Part shown: positions 7,259-16,209 of the stretch, piece by piece
How positions within the stretch are numbered: the first letter of the stretch is position 1
How the letters are laid out: the number at the start of each line of letters is the position of its first letter
Source: DASSBG01 sp965651365
GTDB lineage: Bacteria; Pseudomonadota; Gammaproteobacteria; Xanthomonadales; Rhodanobacteraceae
DNA: 60,044 nt
Assembly: GCA_965651365.1 (NCBI GenBank)
Contig: CBFGSA010000001.1
Span: 1 to 60,044 of the forward strand
Direction of reading: 5' to 3'
Notes under the pieces: generated by a model
The model's database searches: none
What the model saw: the letters and a program-made list of their open reading frames with translations, nothing else
What the model was told of the DNA's origin: nothing
Program-made: the position numbers and the translations under genes

Positions 7259-9922
7259 ATGAAACGTCTTGCCGCCTTGCTTGCCAGCCTTGCGCTGGCG
7301 CTTCTCAGTCCCGTCGTGCTGGCCGGGGACACGATTCCGCAGGGGCTGCTGCCGACCTGGGCCGTGCCGCAACACTACAGCCTGGATTTGAAGGTCGATC
7401 CGCGCCAGGACCGCTTCAATGGCACCAGCACGATCAAGGTGAAGCTGGACAAGGCTGCTGATCATGTGTGGCTGCACGGCCAGGACATGACGGTCGACTC
7501 GGTGCAGGTCACTCCGGCGGACGGCGAGCCCTTCGTTGCCAAGTGGGTCGAGGCCGACGGCAAGACCGGCGTGGCGCGGATCGATTTCGGCCACGAGCTC
7601 AAGCCGGGCATGCTGGATCTGGCGATCCATTTCAACGCGCCGTTCAACCAGCAGCTGCAGGGCCTGTACAAGGTCAGCCGCGACGGGCGCGACTACGCGA
7701 TGACCCAGTTCGAGCCGATCAGCGCCCGCTACGCCTTCCCCGGCTTCGACCAGCCCGACTACAAGACACCGTTCGACATCCGCATCACGCTGCCGGCTGA
7801 TCAGGTGGCCGTCGCCAACAGCGAGGAAACCGGCGTCAAACAGGGCGGCAAGGGCTGGAAGACCGTGACGTTTGCCACCACCCAGCCGCTGCCGACCTAT
7901 CTGGTGGCCTATGCGGTCGGGCCGTGGGATGTGATCAAGGGCAAGGCCATCGCCGCCAACCCGTGGCGCAAGCAGCCAATTCCCTTGCGCGGTATCGCGC
8001 CGCACGGCGAGGGCCAGCGCATGCACAAGGCGCTGGAACAGACCCCGGCGATTATCGAATATCTGGAGAACTACTACGCCTTCGGTTACCCCTTCGACAA
8101 GCTCGACCAGCTCGCCGCGCCCGATTTTGCCGCCGGCGCGATGGAAAACGCAGGGCTTGTGACCTACCGCGACTGGCTGATGCTGCTGGATGACAACTCG
8201 CCCATGCGCAACGTGCGTGGCTCGTTCAATACCGCGGCGCACGAGCTGGCGCACCAGTGGACCGGCGACACCGTGACCATGAAATGGTGGGACGACATCT
8301 GGCTCAACGAGGCGTTCGCCACCTGGATGCAGAAAAAGGTCACCGAAGCAATCCACCCCGAATACCGTGCCGACCTCGACCGCGTGGATGGTGCCGAGGG
8401 CGCGATGGGCAATGACAGCCTGGTCAGCGCGCGCAAGATTCGCCAGCCGATCACCGGCAACGGCGACATCAAGACCGCCTTCGACGGCATCACCTACCAG
8501 AAAGGTGCGGCGGTGCTGGCGATGTTCGAGAACTATGTTGGCGAGGACACCTTTCGGAAGGGCATGCGCGACTACATCCAGAAGTACAAATTCGGCAATG
8601 CCGATGCCAACGACCTGGTCGATGCCATCGCCGCGGCAGCCGCCAAGGGTGATGAATTCAAGCAGGCCTTCAACAGCTTCCTCGACCAGTCCGGCGTGCC
8701 GCTGGTGTCCACGCGTCTGGATTGCTCCGGCGACCACCCGGTGCTGCATCTGAAACAGAGCCGCTACCTGCCGCTCGGCTCAAGCGGTTCCAGCGACCGC
8801 AACTGGGGTATCCCGGTGTGTGCGCGCACGCCTGCGGGTACCGACTGCACGCTGCTGGACAAGGCCGAAGGTGAGCTTAACTTGAGCGGCAAGTCGTGTC
8901 CGGCCTGGGTCATGCCGAATGCCGATGCCCGCGGCTACTACCGCTTCGTGATGCCGCACAAGGACTTTGCTGCCTTGAGCAAGGTCGCGGCCAAAAAGCT
9001 CAATGATGCCGAGAAGCTGGCCTGGGCCGATGCGGTCGATTCCGGCTTCCGCCATGGCGATTTCCATGCCGCCGAAGCGCTGACCGCGATGAAGGTGCTG
9101 GCACCGTCCAAGACCGCCGATGTGGCCACCGCGCCGCTGGGCACGGTGGGCTGGATCTGGCGTCACGAACTGAGCACCGACGCGGAGCGCGACAAGGTGC
9201 GCAAGCAGGTTTCCGATGCCTATCTCAAGCGCCTCGAGTCGCTGGGTTACACGCGGCGCAAGGGCGATACACCGCAGGACGTGCAGTTGCGCGGTCAGCT
9301 TGCCGGCACGCTGGCGTTGACCTACAAGGTTCCCGCGGTCCGCGCGGCCTTGCGCAAGCAGGGCGATGCCGTACTCAAGGGCGATGGCAAGGGCCATCTG
9401 GCCTTTGCTGCGGCCAATCCGGACCTGATCGGCACGGTCCTGGCCGTGACGGTCGAAGAAGAAGGCAAGCCGGCCGTCGACAAGCTGGTCAAGGCACTGA
9501 AGACCACCACGGCGCCCGCGCACCGCAACGCCATCCTTGGTGGTCTGGGCAGTGCCAAGGGTGACCAGACCATCCGGGTGCGCAATCTGGCGATCAGCAA
9601 GGAAGTCAAGATGGGCGAAATGGCCCGCCTGTTCTTTGCCGATCGCGATACGCGCGCCGGGCGTGACGCGATGTGGCACTGGTTTGTCGACAATTACGAT
9701 GCCATCTACAAGCGCATCGGCGCCTTCGCCAGCGGCTACGTGCCCCGCCTGGCCGGCGGTGGCGGCTGCTCCGACGCCGAAGCCGAACGGCTGACCAAGT
9801 TCTTCCAGCCACGCCTCAAGGATCTCCCCGGTGCCGACCGCGGCCTGGCCCAGACCACCGAATCCATCCGTCTGTGTGCAGCTCTGAAAGCGGCGCAGCA
9901 GCCGGCAACCGCGATCCAATAG
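7259..9922 (+). CDS. M1 family zinc aminopeptidase, exported
   Basis: An 887-residue gluzincin aminopeptidase that removes N-terminal residues from peptides. A Sec signal peptide (MKRLAALLASLALALLSPVVLA) precedes the mature chain, so it acts in the periplasm or outside. The exopeptidase motif GAMENAG and the zinc site HELAHQW (His328, Glu329, His332) with the third ligand Glu351 in NEAFATW are intact. An ERAP1/C-terminal helical domain fills the rest. The ATG at 7259 is preferred; a GTG one codon upstream is also possible, and GGAGA lies at the right distance. It neighbours a second exported peptidase on the same strand, consistent with peptide scavenging. The stop is followed by a 12-bp-stem hairpin. 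Confidence 0.93.
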   Translation: MKRLAALLASLALALLSPVVLAGDTIPQGLLPTWAVPQHYSLDLKVDPRQDRFNGTSTIKVKLDKAADHVWLHGQDMTVDSVQVTPADGEPFVAKWVEADGKTGVARIDFGHELKPGMLDLAIHFNAPFNQQLQGLYKVSRDGRDYAMTQFEPISARYAFPGFDQPDYKTPFDIRITLPADQVAVANSEETGVKQGGKGWKTVTFATTQPLPTYLVAYAVGPWDVIKGKAIAANPWRKQPIPLRGIAPHGEGQRMHKALEQTPAIIEYLENYYAFGYPFDKLDQLAAPDFAAGAMENAGLVTYRDWLMLLDDNSPMRNVRGSFNTAAHELAHQWTGDTVTMKWWDDIWLNEAFATWMQKKVTEAIHPEYRADLDRVDGAEGAMGNDSLVSARKIRQPITGNGDIKTAFDGITYQKGAAVLAMFENYVGEDTFRKGMRDYIQKYKFGNADANDLVDAIAAAAAKGDEFKQAFNSFLDQSGVPLVSTRLDCSGDHPVLHLKQSRYLPLGSSGSSDRNWGIPVCARTPAGTDCTLLDKAEGELNLSGKSCPAWVMPNADARGYYRFVMPHKDFAALSKVAAKKLNDAEKLAWADAVDSGFRHGDFHAAEALTAMKVLAPSKTADVATAPLGTVGWIWRHELSTDAERDKVRKQVSDAYLKRLESLGYTRRKGDTPQDVQLRGQLAGTLALTYKVPAVRAALRKQGDAVLKGDGKGHLAFAAANPDLIGTVLAVTVEEEGKPAVDKLVKALKTTTAPAHRNAILGGLGSAKGDQTIRVRNLAISKEVKMGEMARLFFADRDTRAGRDAMWHWFVDNYDAIYKRIGAFASGYVPRLAGGGGCSDAEAERLTKFFQPRLKDLPGADRGLAQTTESIRLCAALKAAQQPATAIQ

Positions 9923-9929
9923 GTTGGAA

Positions 9930-9967
9930 CCGCATGCGGCCCTGGACTTCGGGCTGGCCGCATGCGG
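9930..9967. terminator. Strong hairpin after the M1 peptidase (terminator-like)
   Basis: Perfect 12-bp arms CCGCATGCGGCC (9930-9941) and GGCCGCATGCGG (9956-9967) enclose a 14-nt loop, 8 bp after the stop codon. No T-run follows, so it may stabilise the 3' end rather than act as an intrinsic terminator. Confidence 0.45.
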
Positions 9968-10094
9968 CAGTTGACAGTTCGTGCCACGTCGGGCCCGGCT
10001 GCGCCGGTTCCGACCTGCGGTTTCGTTACCCTCAGCCTTGCCGCCGCGCGCCACTGCGCGCATCATGGGCGTTTCTCTTGATGCGGGACTTGCC

Positions 10095-12146
10095 ATGAAA
10101 CTGCTCACTTTGTTTGCCGCGCTCAGTGTCAGCGGTGCTGCCCTGGCGGCGCCGCACGCCTTCGATGTCAAGGATCTGGTGATGATGGAACGGGTCGGTG
10201 TCCCGGTGCTCTCGCCCGATGGCAAGACGGTGGCCTTCACGGTGCGCTCAACCGATTACGAGGCCAACAAGGGCCAGACCAGCCTGTGGACGGTGCCGCA
10301 AGCCGGCGGCGAGGCGCGGCAGCTTGTCGGCCATGAGCCGGGCGCCACCGGCCCGCGTTGGGCGCCCGATGGCAAGGCGATCTACTTTCTTGCAGGCAAG
10401 GACGAGCACACCCAGTTGTGGCGGGTTCCGGCAAGCGGTGGCAAGGCCGGTGCGATCAGCGATCTGCCGCTGGACATCAATGGCTACCAGCTTGCGCCGG
10501 ACGGCACGCGCGCACTGCTGTCGATCGCCGTGTTCACCGATTGCCCGCAGGGCGAGGCGATTGCCTGTACCCGCAAGCGTCTGGACGAGCGCAAGGACAG
10601 CAAGATGAGCGGCATGCTGTACCAGCGCATGTTCGTGCGCCACTGGAGCCAGTGGATGGACGGGCGTCGCTCGCAGTTGTTCATTGCCGACATCGGCAAA
10701 AACGGCAAGCTGGGTGCGCCGCGCTGGATCACGCGCGGCATCGACGGCGACATTCCCTCCAAACCTTTTGGCGATGCCAGCGAGTACGCCTTCGCGCCCG
10801 ATGGCAAGACGGTCTTCTTCGACGTGCGCATCGCGGGCAAGAGCGAGCCCTGGTCGACCAATTTCGACATCTACCGTGTGCCGGCCGACGGCTTGGCCGC
10901 ACCGAAGAACCTGACCGCGGCCAACCAGGCCTGGGATGCCTATCCGCTGCCTTCGCACGATGGCAAAACGCTCTATTATCTGGCCATGAAGACGCCCGGT
11001 TTCGAGGCCGACCGTTTCGCCATCAAGGCCATGGATCTGGCCAGTGGAAGCATCCGCGAGGTCGACCCGCGCTGGGATCGCTCGGCCGGGCCGATGAAAC
11101 TCTCGGCCGACGGCAAGACGCTGTACACCAGCGCCGACGACGAGGGCAACCATCCGCTGTTTGCGGTCGATATCGCCAATGGCGAAGTGCGCAGCCTGTC
11201 CGGCAAGGGCGCGATGAAGGGCTTTGACGTGAAGTCCGGCAACATCGTGTTTGCGCGCCAGGACTTCAAGCACCCGACCGATTTGTATACGGTCGCCGGC
11301 GACGGTGTGCGGCAACTCACCCATTTCAATCGCAAACGACTGGCCGACATCCAGTTCGGTGATGCCGAATGGTTCCGATTCCCCGGCTGGAACAACGAGT
11401 CGGTGCAGGGCTACGTGATGAAGCCGGTTGGCTACCAGGCGGGCAAGAAGTATCCGGTGGCCTTTCTGATCCACGGCGGGCCGCAGGGGGCCTGGACCGA
11501 TGATTTCCACTACCGCTGGAACCCGGAAATCTATGCCGGTGCGGGTTTTGCCGTAGTGGCGATCAACTTCCACGGATCGACCGGCTACGGCCAGGCTTTC
11601 ACCGACGCGATCAGCCAGCACTGGGGCGACCGTCCGCTGGAAGATCTGAAAAAAGGCTGGGTCGCCGCGCTCGACAAGTATGCCTTCCTCGACGGTGATC
11701 GCGCCTGCGCGCTGGGCGCCAGCTATGGCGGCTACATGGTGTACTGGATGGCAGGCAACTGGAACAAGCCGTGGAAGTGCTTTGTCGATCACGACGGCGT
11801 GTTCGACACGCGCACCATGTACTACGCCACCGAGGAACTGTGGTTCGTCGAGCACGAGAACGGCGGGCCGGAATATTCCGATCCGGCAATCTACGAGAAG
11901 TACAATCCCATCAACCACGTCAGGGACTGGAAGGTGCCGATGCTGGTGGTGCATTCCGACCGCGACTACCGCATCCCGGTCTCGCAGGGACTGTCGGCGT
12001 TCACCGCGCTGCAGCGCCAGGGCATTCCCAGCGAGTTCCTGCACTACCCGGACGAAACCCACTTCGTGTCCAAGCCGCGCAACAGCGTGCAGTGGCACCA
12101 CGCGGTGATCGACTGGCTCAAGCGCTGGACCAAGCCGAAGATGTAG
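10095..12146 (+). CDS. S9 family prolyl oligopeptidase / dipeptidyl-peptidase, exported
   Basis: A 683-residue alpha/beta-hydrolase peptidase. The signal peptide MKLLTLFAALSVSGAALA fixes the start at 10095. The N-terminal half contains WD40-like/TolB-type beta-propeller repeats (LSPDGKTVAF, FAPDGKTVFF, LSADGKTLY). The C-terminal catalytic domain has nucleophile Ser543 in GASYGGY, Asp624 in HSDRDYRIP and His656 in DETHF. It resembles the S9C acylaminoacyl-peptidase / dipeptidyl-peptidase 5 group; the exact specificity cannot be assigned. The gene ends AAG-ATG-TAG, and ATGTAGGAGCGGGCC is the head of a REP element, so both the stop and probably the last Met come from the repeat. Confidence 0.93.
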   Translation: MKLLTLFAALSVSGAALAAPHAFDVKDLVMMERVGVPVLSPDGKTVAFTVRSTDYEANKGQTSLWTVPQAGGEARQLVGHEPGATGPRWAPDGKAIYFLAGKDEHTQLWRVPASGGKAGAISDLPLDINGYQLAPDGTRALLSIAVFTDCPQGEAIACTRKRLDERKDSKMSGMLYQRMFVRHWSQWMDGRRSQLFIADIGKNGKLGAPRWITRGIDGDIPSKPFGDASEYAFAPDGKTVFFDVRIAGKSEPWSTNFDIYRVPADGLAAPKNLTAANQAWDAYPLPSHDGKTLYYLAMKTPGFEADRFAIKAMDLASGSIREVDPRWDRSAGPMKLSADGKTLYTSADDEGNHPLFAVDIANGEVRSLSGKGAMKGFDVKSGNIVFARQDFKHPTDLYTVAGDGVRQLTHFNRKRLADIQFGDAEWFRFPGWNNESVQGYVMKPVGYQAGKKYPVAFLIHGGPQGAWTDDFHYRWNPEIYAGAGFAVVAINFHGSTGYGQAFTDAISQHWGDRPLEDLKKGWVAALDKYAFLDGDRACALGASYGGYMVYWMAGNWNKPWKCFVDHDGVFDTRTMYYATEELWFVEHENGGPEYSDPAIYEKYNPINHVRDWKVPMLVVHSDRDYRIPVSQGLSAFTALQRQGIPSEFLHYPDETHFVSKPRNSVQWHHAVIDWLKRWTKPKM

Positions 12147-12168
12147 GAGCGGGCCATGCCCGCGATGG
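12143..12168 (+). repeat. GTAG REP half-element at the S9 peptidase stop codon
   Basis: GTAGGAGCGGGCCATGCCCG begins at 12143 and provides the TAG stop of the preceding gene. It is the same family as 6187, 25660 and 32146. Confidence 0.7.
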
Positions 12169-12172
12169 CCTG

Positions 12173-12331
12173 GCCCGGATGAAGTCGCGCAGCGAGGCAA
12201 TCGGGGAATTGGGTCCCGGATTTCGCTGCGCTGCATCCGGGCTACACGGTGTTCTGCGCTGGCGTGCGTCGCGATGTTCGGCGCTGGCGATGCCGTAGCC
12301 CGGATGAAGTCGCGCAGCGACGCAATCCGGG
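12173..12331. repeat. REP cluster (GTAGCCCGGATGAAG type, three copies)
   Basis: A headless copy CCCGGATGAAG... at about 12173, an inverted copy ending ATCCGGGCTAC at 12245, and a third GTAGCCCGGATGAAG...CAATCCGGG at 12295-12331 fill the gap between the S9 peptidase and the CadC-like regulator. Each has a self-complementary GCGCAGCGA-like core. Other copies are at 37606-37699 and about 38387-38475. Confidence 0.75.
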
Positions 12332-12355
12332 AAGCCAGCCTGCTATTCTTGCCCC

Positions 12356-14587
12356 ATGCGCGAGGTGCCCAAACGCAGCTACCAGTTCGCCGATTGCGTG
12401 CTCGATCCGACACGGCAAACGCTGCTGCGTGATGGTGCGTCGGTGGAGGTGCAAAACCAGGTTTTCGACCTGCTGCACTTTCTGCTGCGCCATCCCGACG
12501 AGGTCATCAGCAAGGATCGCCTGCTGGCCGAGGTCTGGCACAACCAGCACCTGACCGACGCCACGATCGCCCAGGCCGTGCGCAAGGCGCGCTTGGCGGT
12601 GGGCGACGACGGCCACCGCCAGGCGGTCATCCAGACCGTGCACGGTCGCGGCATTCGTCTGATTGTTCCGGTACGTGTTGCCGATGCCGGACCCCCAGCC
12701 GATGCATCCGTCTCCGGCGACCCGGCGGCCTTGAGTGCAAGCCGCGGAACCCGAACCTTGACGACTGCGCAATGGTCGGCAGGTCTGTTGATTCTGCTCC
12801 TGGCCGTGGCGGCGATACTGGTCTTGTGGCAGTGGCAAAAGCCTGCCGCGGGTCCGGCGCTGGCCGTGCCATCGGTTGCGGTGTTGCCGTTCGAAAACGC
12901 CACGGGCGATCCCGAGTACCAGTGGCTGCAGTTCGGGTTGGCGAAAACCGTCGGCCTGCTGCTGCAGGAATCGGGTGTCGTGCGTGCGGTTGGCCCCGAG
13001 GTAACGGCGGACCTGCCCGAAGGCGACCTGGCGGATCGAACGGCCGTGCTCGGCACCGATTTCGGCATGGCGGCGCGCATCCACCGGTCGGCCGGGCGAT
13101 TCGAGGTCCAGTGGCACCTGTCGCAGCGCACCGCGCAGCCTGTCACCGGGCAATTCAGCACGGCCGATGCATCCAGCATCGCGCGGCAGTTGGTGGAAGT
13201 GGCGGTCGCTCATGCTGCCGGGACACCGAAAGCACCGGTGCCCGCGCAGCCCGTGTTGGATGATCCGCTGGCTCTGGAGCTGTACAGCCGCGGGATCGAA
13301 GCGCAGTACGCGGATGACCGGGCGCAGGCTGCCACCTTGCTGGCCGCGGCACTGGCGCGCGAGCCCGGCTCCCACGTTCTTGCGGTGGCGCTTGCCGTGG
13401 CCCGATTCGACCCGCGCGATGCAAAGAATTCCCTCGTACGTTATCGGAAGCTGCGCAAGGCGCTGCCCCCCGATGCGCGCTCGGCGCGCACCCAGCTGGC
13501 CTACGAGATCGGCAATCGCCTGTGGTACGAGGGCGAAGTGAAACTCGCCGAGCCACTGCTGCGGCAGGCACTGCAAAGCAGTCGCGAAGACCCGCTGCTG
13601 CGGGCGCGCATACTCAACAGTCTGGCGTTCGTGTGTCAGTCGCGGCTCAAGCATGAGCAGGCCTGGGAATATGCCAAGCAATCCGAGATGATTCTACGCG
13701 AACTCGATGATCCCTACGATCTCAGCATGGCAATGACCAACCTCGGGTATCTGGCCGAAGACATGGGCCGCTTGCTGGAGGCCGGCAACTACCATCGGCA
13801 GGCGCTGGAAATACGGCTGCGCTACCGTTTTCCATCACTGGTTGCCGCGTCCCGCTACGGCCTGGCCCGGATCAACCGCCGCCGGGGCGATTTTGCAGCG
13901 GCCGATGCGCTGCTGCAGCAGTCGCTGGCCGAGGTGGTTCGACTGAAACTGCCCTACGACCATTTCGACAATCTCGAAGAGTTGGCCGAATTGCGCATGC
14001 ATCAGGGCCGTTTCGATGATGCCGCTGCGGCCCTCAAGCAAGCGGACGCGCTGGCCCACGAATCGGGTGACGAAATCGGCCAGGCCTGGGCGCAGCAGGT
14101 CCGGGTACGGCTCAAGCTGCGGCGCGGGAACGCCGATGCGGAGGCGTTCGCACTGATTGACAAGGCCCGGGAGACTTTCGAGAAGCTGGGCGAGAATCAG
14201 GATGCGATTGGCGCGCGGGTGGAGCGTGCGCAGTTGCTGATGCTGGCCGACCGCACCGTCGAGGCGCGTGCAGTGATCGACCAAATTGTGGCCGGAAGCC
14301 CGCCCGGCAACCCGGTGCTGGCTCTGCGCGTGCGCCGCGTCCAGGCACGACTGGCTGCCCGTGACGAGCCGCATGCGGCGATCGCGGCCTGGCAGGACAT
14401 TGTGCGCGATGCACGTGCGATCGGTGCGCTGGACCTCGAGGCCGAAAGCGCGATCGATCTGGGACACCTCGCGCTGGCTCGATCACAGCCAGCGCTGGCG
14501 AAACGCATGCTGGCCATCGCGCGGTCCTGGTCACCCGATTATTACCGTTGTACCGAGCTGGCGCAGGCTATTCAAAGCCGTGCCTGA
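12356..14587 (+). CDS. CadC-like transmembrane transcriptional regulator with TPR sensor domain
   Basis: A 743-residue one-component regulator. Residues 1-105 form an OmpR/PhoB-type winged helix (VFDLLHFLLRHPDEVISK; QTVHGRGIRLIV). One membrane segment follows at about 140-160 (LLILLLAVAAILVLWQW), then a long periplasmic region with a FlgO-like VAVLPFENATGD stretch and several tetratricopeptide repeats. It probably senses an envelope signal and regulates DNA targets from the membrane. The signal and targets are unknown. TATTCT lies 8 bp before the ATG with no ribosome site, so the mRNA may be leaderless. Its 3' end overlaps by 20 bp the convergent CSLREA beta-helix gene. Confidence 0.85.
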   Translation: MREVPKRSYQFADCVLDPTRQTLLRDGASVEVQNQVFDLLHFLLRHPDEVISKDRLLAEVWHNQHLTDATIAQAVRKARLAVGDDGHRQAVIQTVHGRGIRLIVPVRVADAGPPADASVSGDPAALSASRGTRTLTTAQWSAGLLILLLAVAAILVLWQWQKPAAGPALAVPSVAVLPFENATGDPEYQWLQFGLAKTVGLLLQESGVVRAVGPEVTADLPEGDLADRTAVLGTDFGMAARIHRSAGRFEVQWHLSQRTAQPVTGQFSTADASSIARQLVEVAVAHAAGTPKAPVPAQPVLDDPLALELYSRGIEAQYADDRAQAATLLAAALAREPGSHVLAVALAVARFDPRDAKNSLVRYRKLRKALPPDARSARTQLAYEIGNRLWYEGEVKLAEPLLRQALQSSREDPLLRARILNSLAFVCQSRLKHEQAWEYAKQSEMILRELDDPYDLSMAMTNLGYLAEDMGRLLEAGNYHRQALEIRLRYRFPSLVAASRYGLARINRRRGDFAAADALLQQSLAEVVRLKLPYDHFDNLEELAELRMHQGRFDDAAAALKQADALAHESGDEIGQAWAQQVRVRLKLRRGNADAEAFALIDKARETFEKLGENQDAIGARVERAQLLMLADRTVEARAVIDQIVAGSPPGNPVLALRVRRVQARLAARDEPHAAIAAWQDIVRDARAIGALDLEAESAIDLGHLALARSQPALAKRMLAIARSWSPDYYRCTELAQAIQSRA

Positions 14588-16046
14588 AAATCACGTCGTC
14601 GGCTGCCTGGAATTCAACGGCACCGATGTCGCACCGATCACCGCTGCCACTGGCCGGCCGCGGCTGGCCGCGTTCATCCTCACCCAGCGATGCTCCGAAT
14701 ACGGTCTTGCACGGGCCGGTCTTGCCGCCATCGACGGCCGGGCTGCCCGGGCGGGGCAGAAAGCTCAGCAACTCGACATAGCTGCTGCCGTCGCCATTGT
14801 CTGCCAGGGTCATGAGTTGCGGATCGGTCATCGGCTGGTCGGTGGCTTCGCTGGTACAGGTGCCGCTGGTGTCGATATTGAAGCCCAGTGAGTTGTAGGT
14901 GCCATTGCCGGCTTGCACGTGGCACTCCTGTTCAGCACTGGATGCGGGGCTGTAGACGATGCTGTGGCCCATGCTGAGACTGGCGCCATCGGAAATCGAC
15001 AGGGCCTTGTCGATGACGCGGTTCTTGTAGTCATTGTTGATCAGGCTGTTGTGGAACATCGCCACAACTGCCGAGAAGCGTGCACTGATGGCATTGCCGA
15101 AGGATGTGTCGGAGATGTTCTTGCTGAAGCTGCTGTTGTCGATGAGGATGACACCATCATGCACGCTCAGCGCGCCGCCGTCTGTGCTGGCGTGATTTTC
15201 TGCAAAGGTGCTGGCCGTGATGTAGGCCAGCGCCGTGGAATCGGGTGCCTGCACCAGGATGGCTCCGCCTGCCTTGCCGCTGTCGTTGCCGTCAAAGCGG
15301 CTGTGGTCGATGTTAATGCTGGTGGTCACATCATCGCTGTAGATCGCACCGCCCGAGCCGGTGCTGGAATTGTCGCTGAAGGTGGATTCGCTGATGTTGA
15401 GATGGGTGACTGGCTCGGCGGCAGGGAAGCCCTGGATGGCCAGTGCACCGCCCGTGCCGCTGGTCTGGTTGCCGGAGAACACGCAGCGCTTGATGGTCAG
15501 CGTCGATGCATCGTGGCGTGGCAAGGTGGTGGCAATGGCACCCCCCTTGCCCTGGCTGCCATTGCTGGCGTTGTCGGCAAAGCGAATGCCCTCGAAGGTG
15601 AACGCGCCGCCACGCTTCAGCCACACGGCTCCGCCGGGCAGGGCATCGCCCGCATTCTTGAGCGTCATCAGACTGAGTTTGAAGTCGTGGCTGTCATCGG
15701 GCATGTCGACGATGAAGATCTGGCTGCTCGAGTGCGCATCCAGCGTCAGCGTATTCATGCCCAGTGCGAAAATCGTCACCCGCTCGGTGACCAGCATGGC
15801 CTGATTCACGGCGATGATGCCGGCCACGGCGACGTAGATGCTGTCGGTGCCGGTGCCGCTTCCGGCCACGCAATTGTCGGCAGCCGTGTTGTCATTGGCT
15901 GCGCGAAGGGCCTCGCGCAGCGAGCAGTCGCCGTCGCTGTTGTCTTCGTTGTCGAGGGTGTCCACAGTGATGAAGGCGGCCTGGGCGGGCAGGCAAATGC
16001 CGGCGGCGAGGGCCATCCCAAGAACGATGCGAAGTATCGGGGTCAT
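14568..16046 (-). CDS. CSLREA-domain right-handed beta-helix protein, exported
   Basis: A 492-residue secreted protein. A signal peptide (MTPILRIVLGMALAAGICLPAQA) fixes the start at 16046, and the mature N-terminus has the CSLREALRAAND motif of the CSLREA domain. The body is made of short repeats with GGAI/GGAL and FSGN/FADN motifs, as in polymorphic outer membrane protein-like parallel beta-helices. It ends DDVIFRHGFE, one of four related C-terminal tails in this window. The family is usually surface-exposed or secreted; ligand and function are unknown. It is convergent with the CadC-like regulator and divergent from the 1358-residue membrane protein gene. Confidence 0.82.
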   Translation of the reverse strand: MTPILRIVLGMALAAGICLPAQAAFITVDTLDNEDNSDGDCSLREALRAANDNTAADNCVAGSGTGTDSIYVAVAGIIAVNQAMLVTERVTIFALGMNTLTLDAHSSSQIFIVDMPDDSHDFKLSLMTLKNAGDALPGGAVWLKRGGAFTFEGIRFADNASNGSQGKGGAIATTLPRHDASTLTIKRCVFSGNQTSGTGGALAIQGFPAAEPVTHLNISESTFSDNSSTGSGGAIYSDDVTTSINIDHSRFDGNDSGKAGGAILVQAPDSTALAYITASTFAENHASTDGGALSVHDGVILIDNSSFSKNISDTSFGNAISARFSAVVAMFHNSLINNDYKNRVIDKALSISDGASLSMGHSIVYSPASSAEQECHVQAGNGTYNSLGFNIDTSGTCTSEATDQPMTDPQLMTLADNGDGSSYVELLSFLPRPGSPAVDGGKTGPCKTVFGASLGEDERGQPRPASGSGDRCDIGAVEFQAADDVIFRHGFE

Positions 16047-16150
16047 GATCGGTGTCCAGTGTTGGGGCGTTGTCCACACTGCGCGGCCCGCGCCGATATT
16101 GCTTGATCCGGGCATGACCGGTTCATGATCTGTGCGCTGGCCAGCCCGTT

Positions 16151-16181
16151 TTGCACAATGGCAACAAGGCTTGGGTACACT
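16151..16181 (+). promoter_or_regulatory. Candidate promoter for the 1358-residue membrane protein gene
   Basis: TTGCAC at 16151-16156 and TACACT at 16176-16181 are separated by 19 bp and end 28 bp before the ATG. The -10 TACACT also precedes the genes at 26356, 30461 and 57318. Moderate-quality match. Confidence 0.35.
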
Positions 16182-16209
16182 GGGGCCGGGCATCCTTCGG
16201 GGAAGGCGA

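Noticed and set aside
6935..8749. 604-codon minus-strand frame across the M1 peptidase start
   Set aside because: Shadow of the peptidase and of oxyR; low-complexity His/Arg/Gly-rich product with no domain.
10248..12413. 721-codon open frame antisense to the S9 peptidase
   Set aside because: Long antisense frames are expected in GC-rich genes; the sense frame has a signal peptide and an intact catalytic triad, while the antisense product has no recognisable motif or ribosome site.
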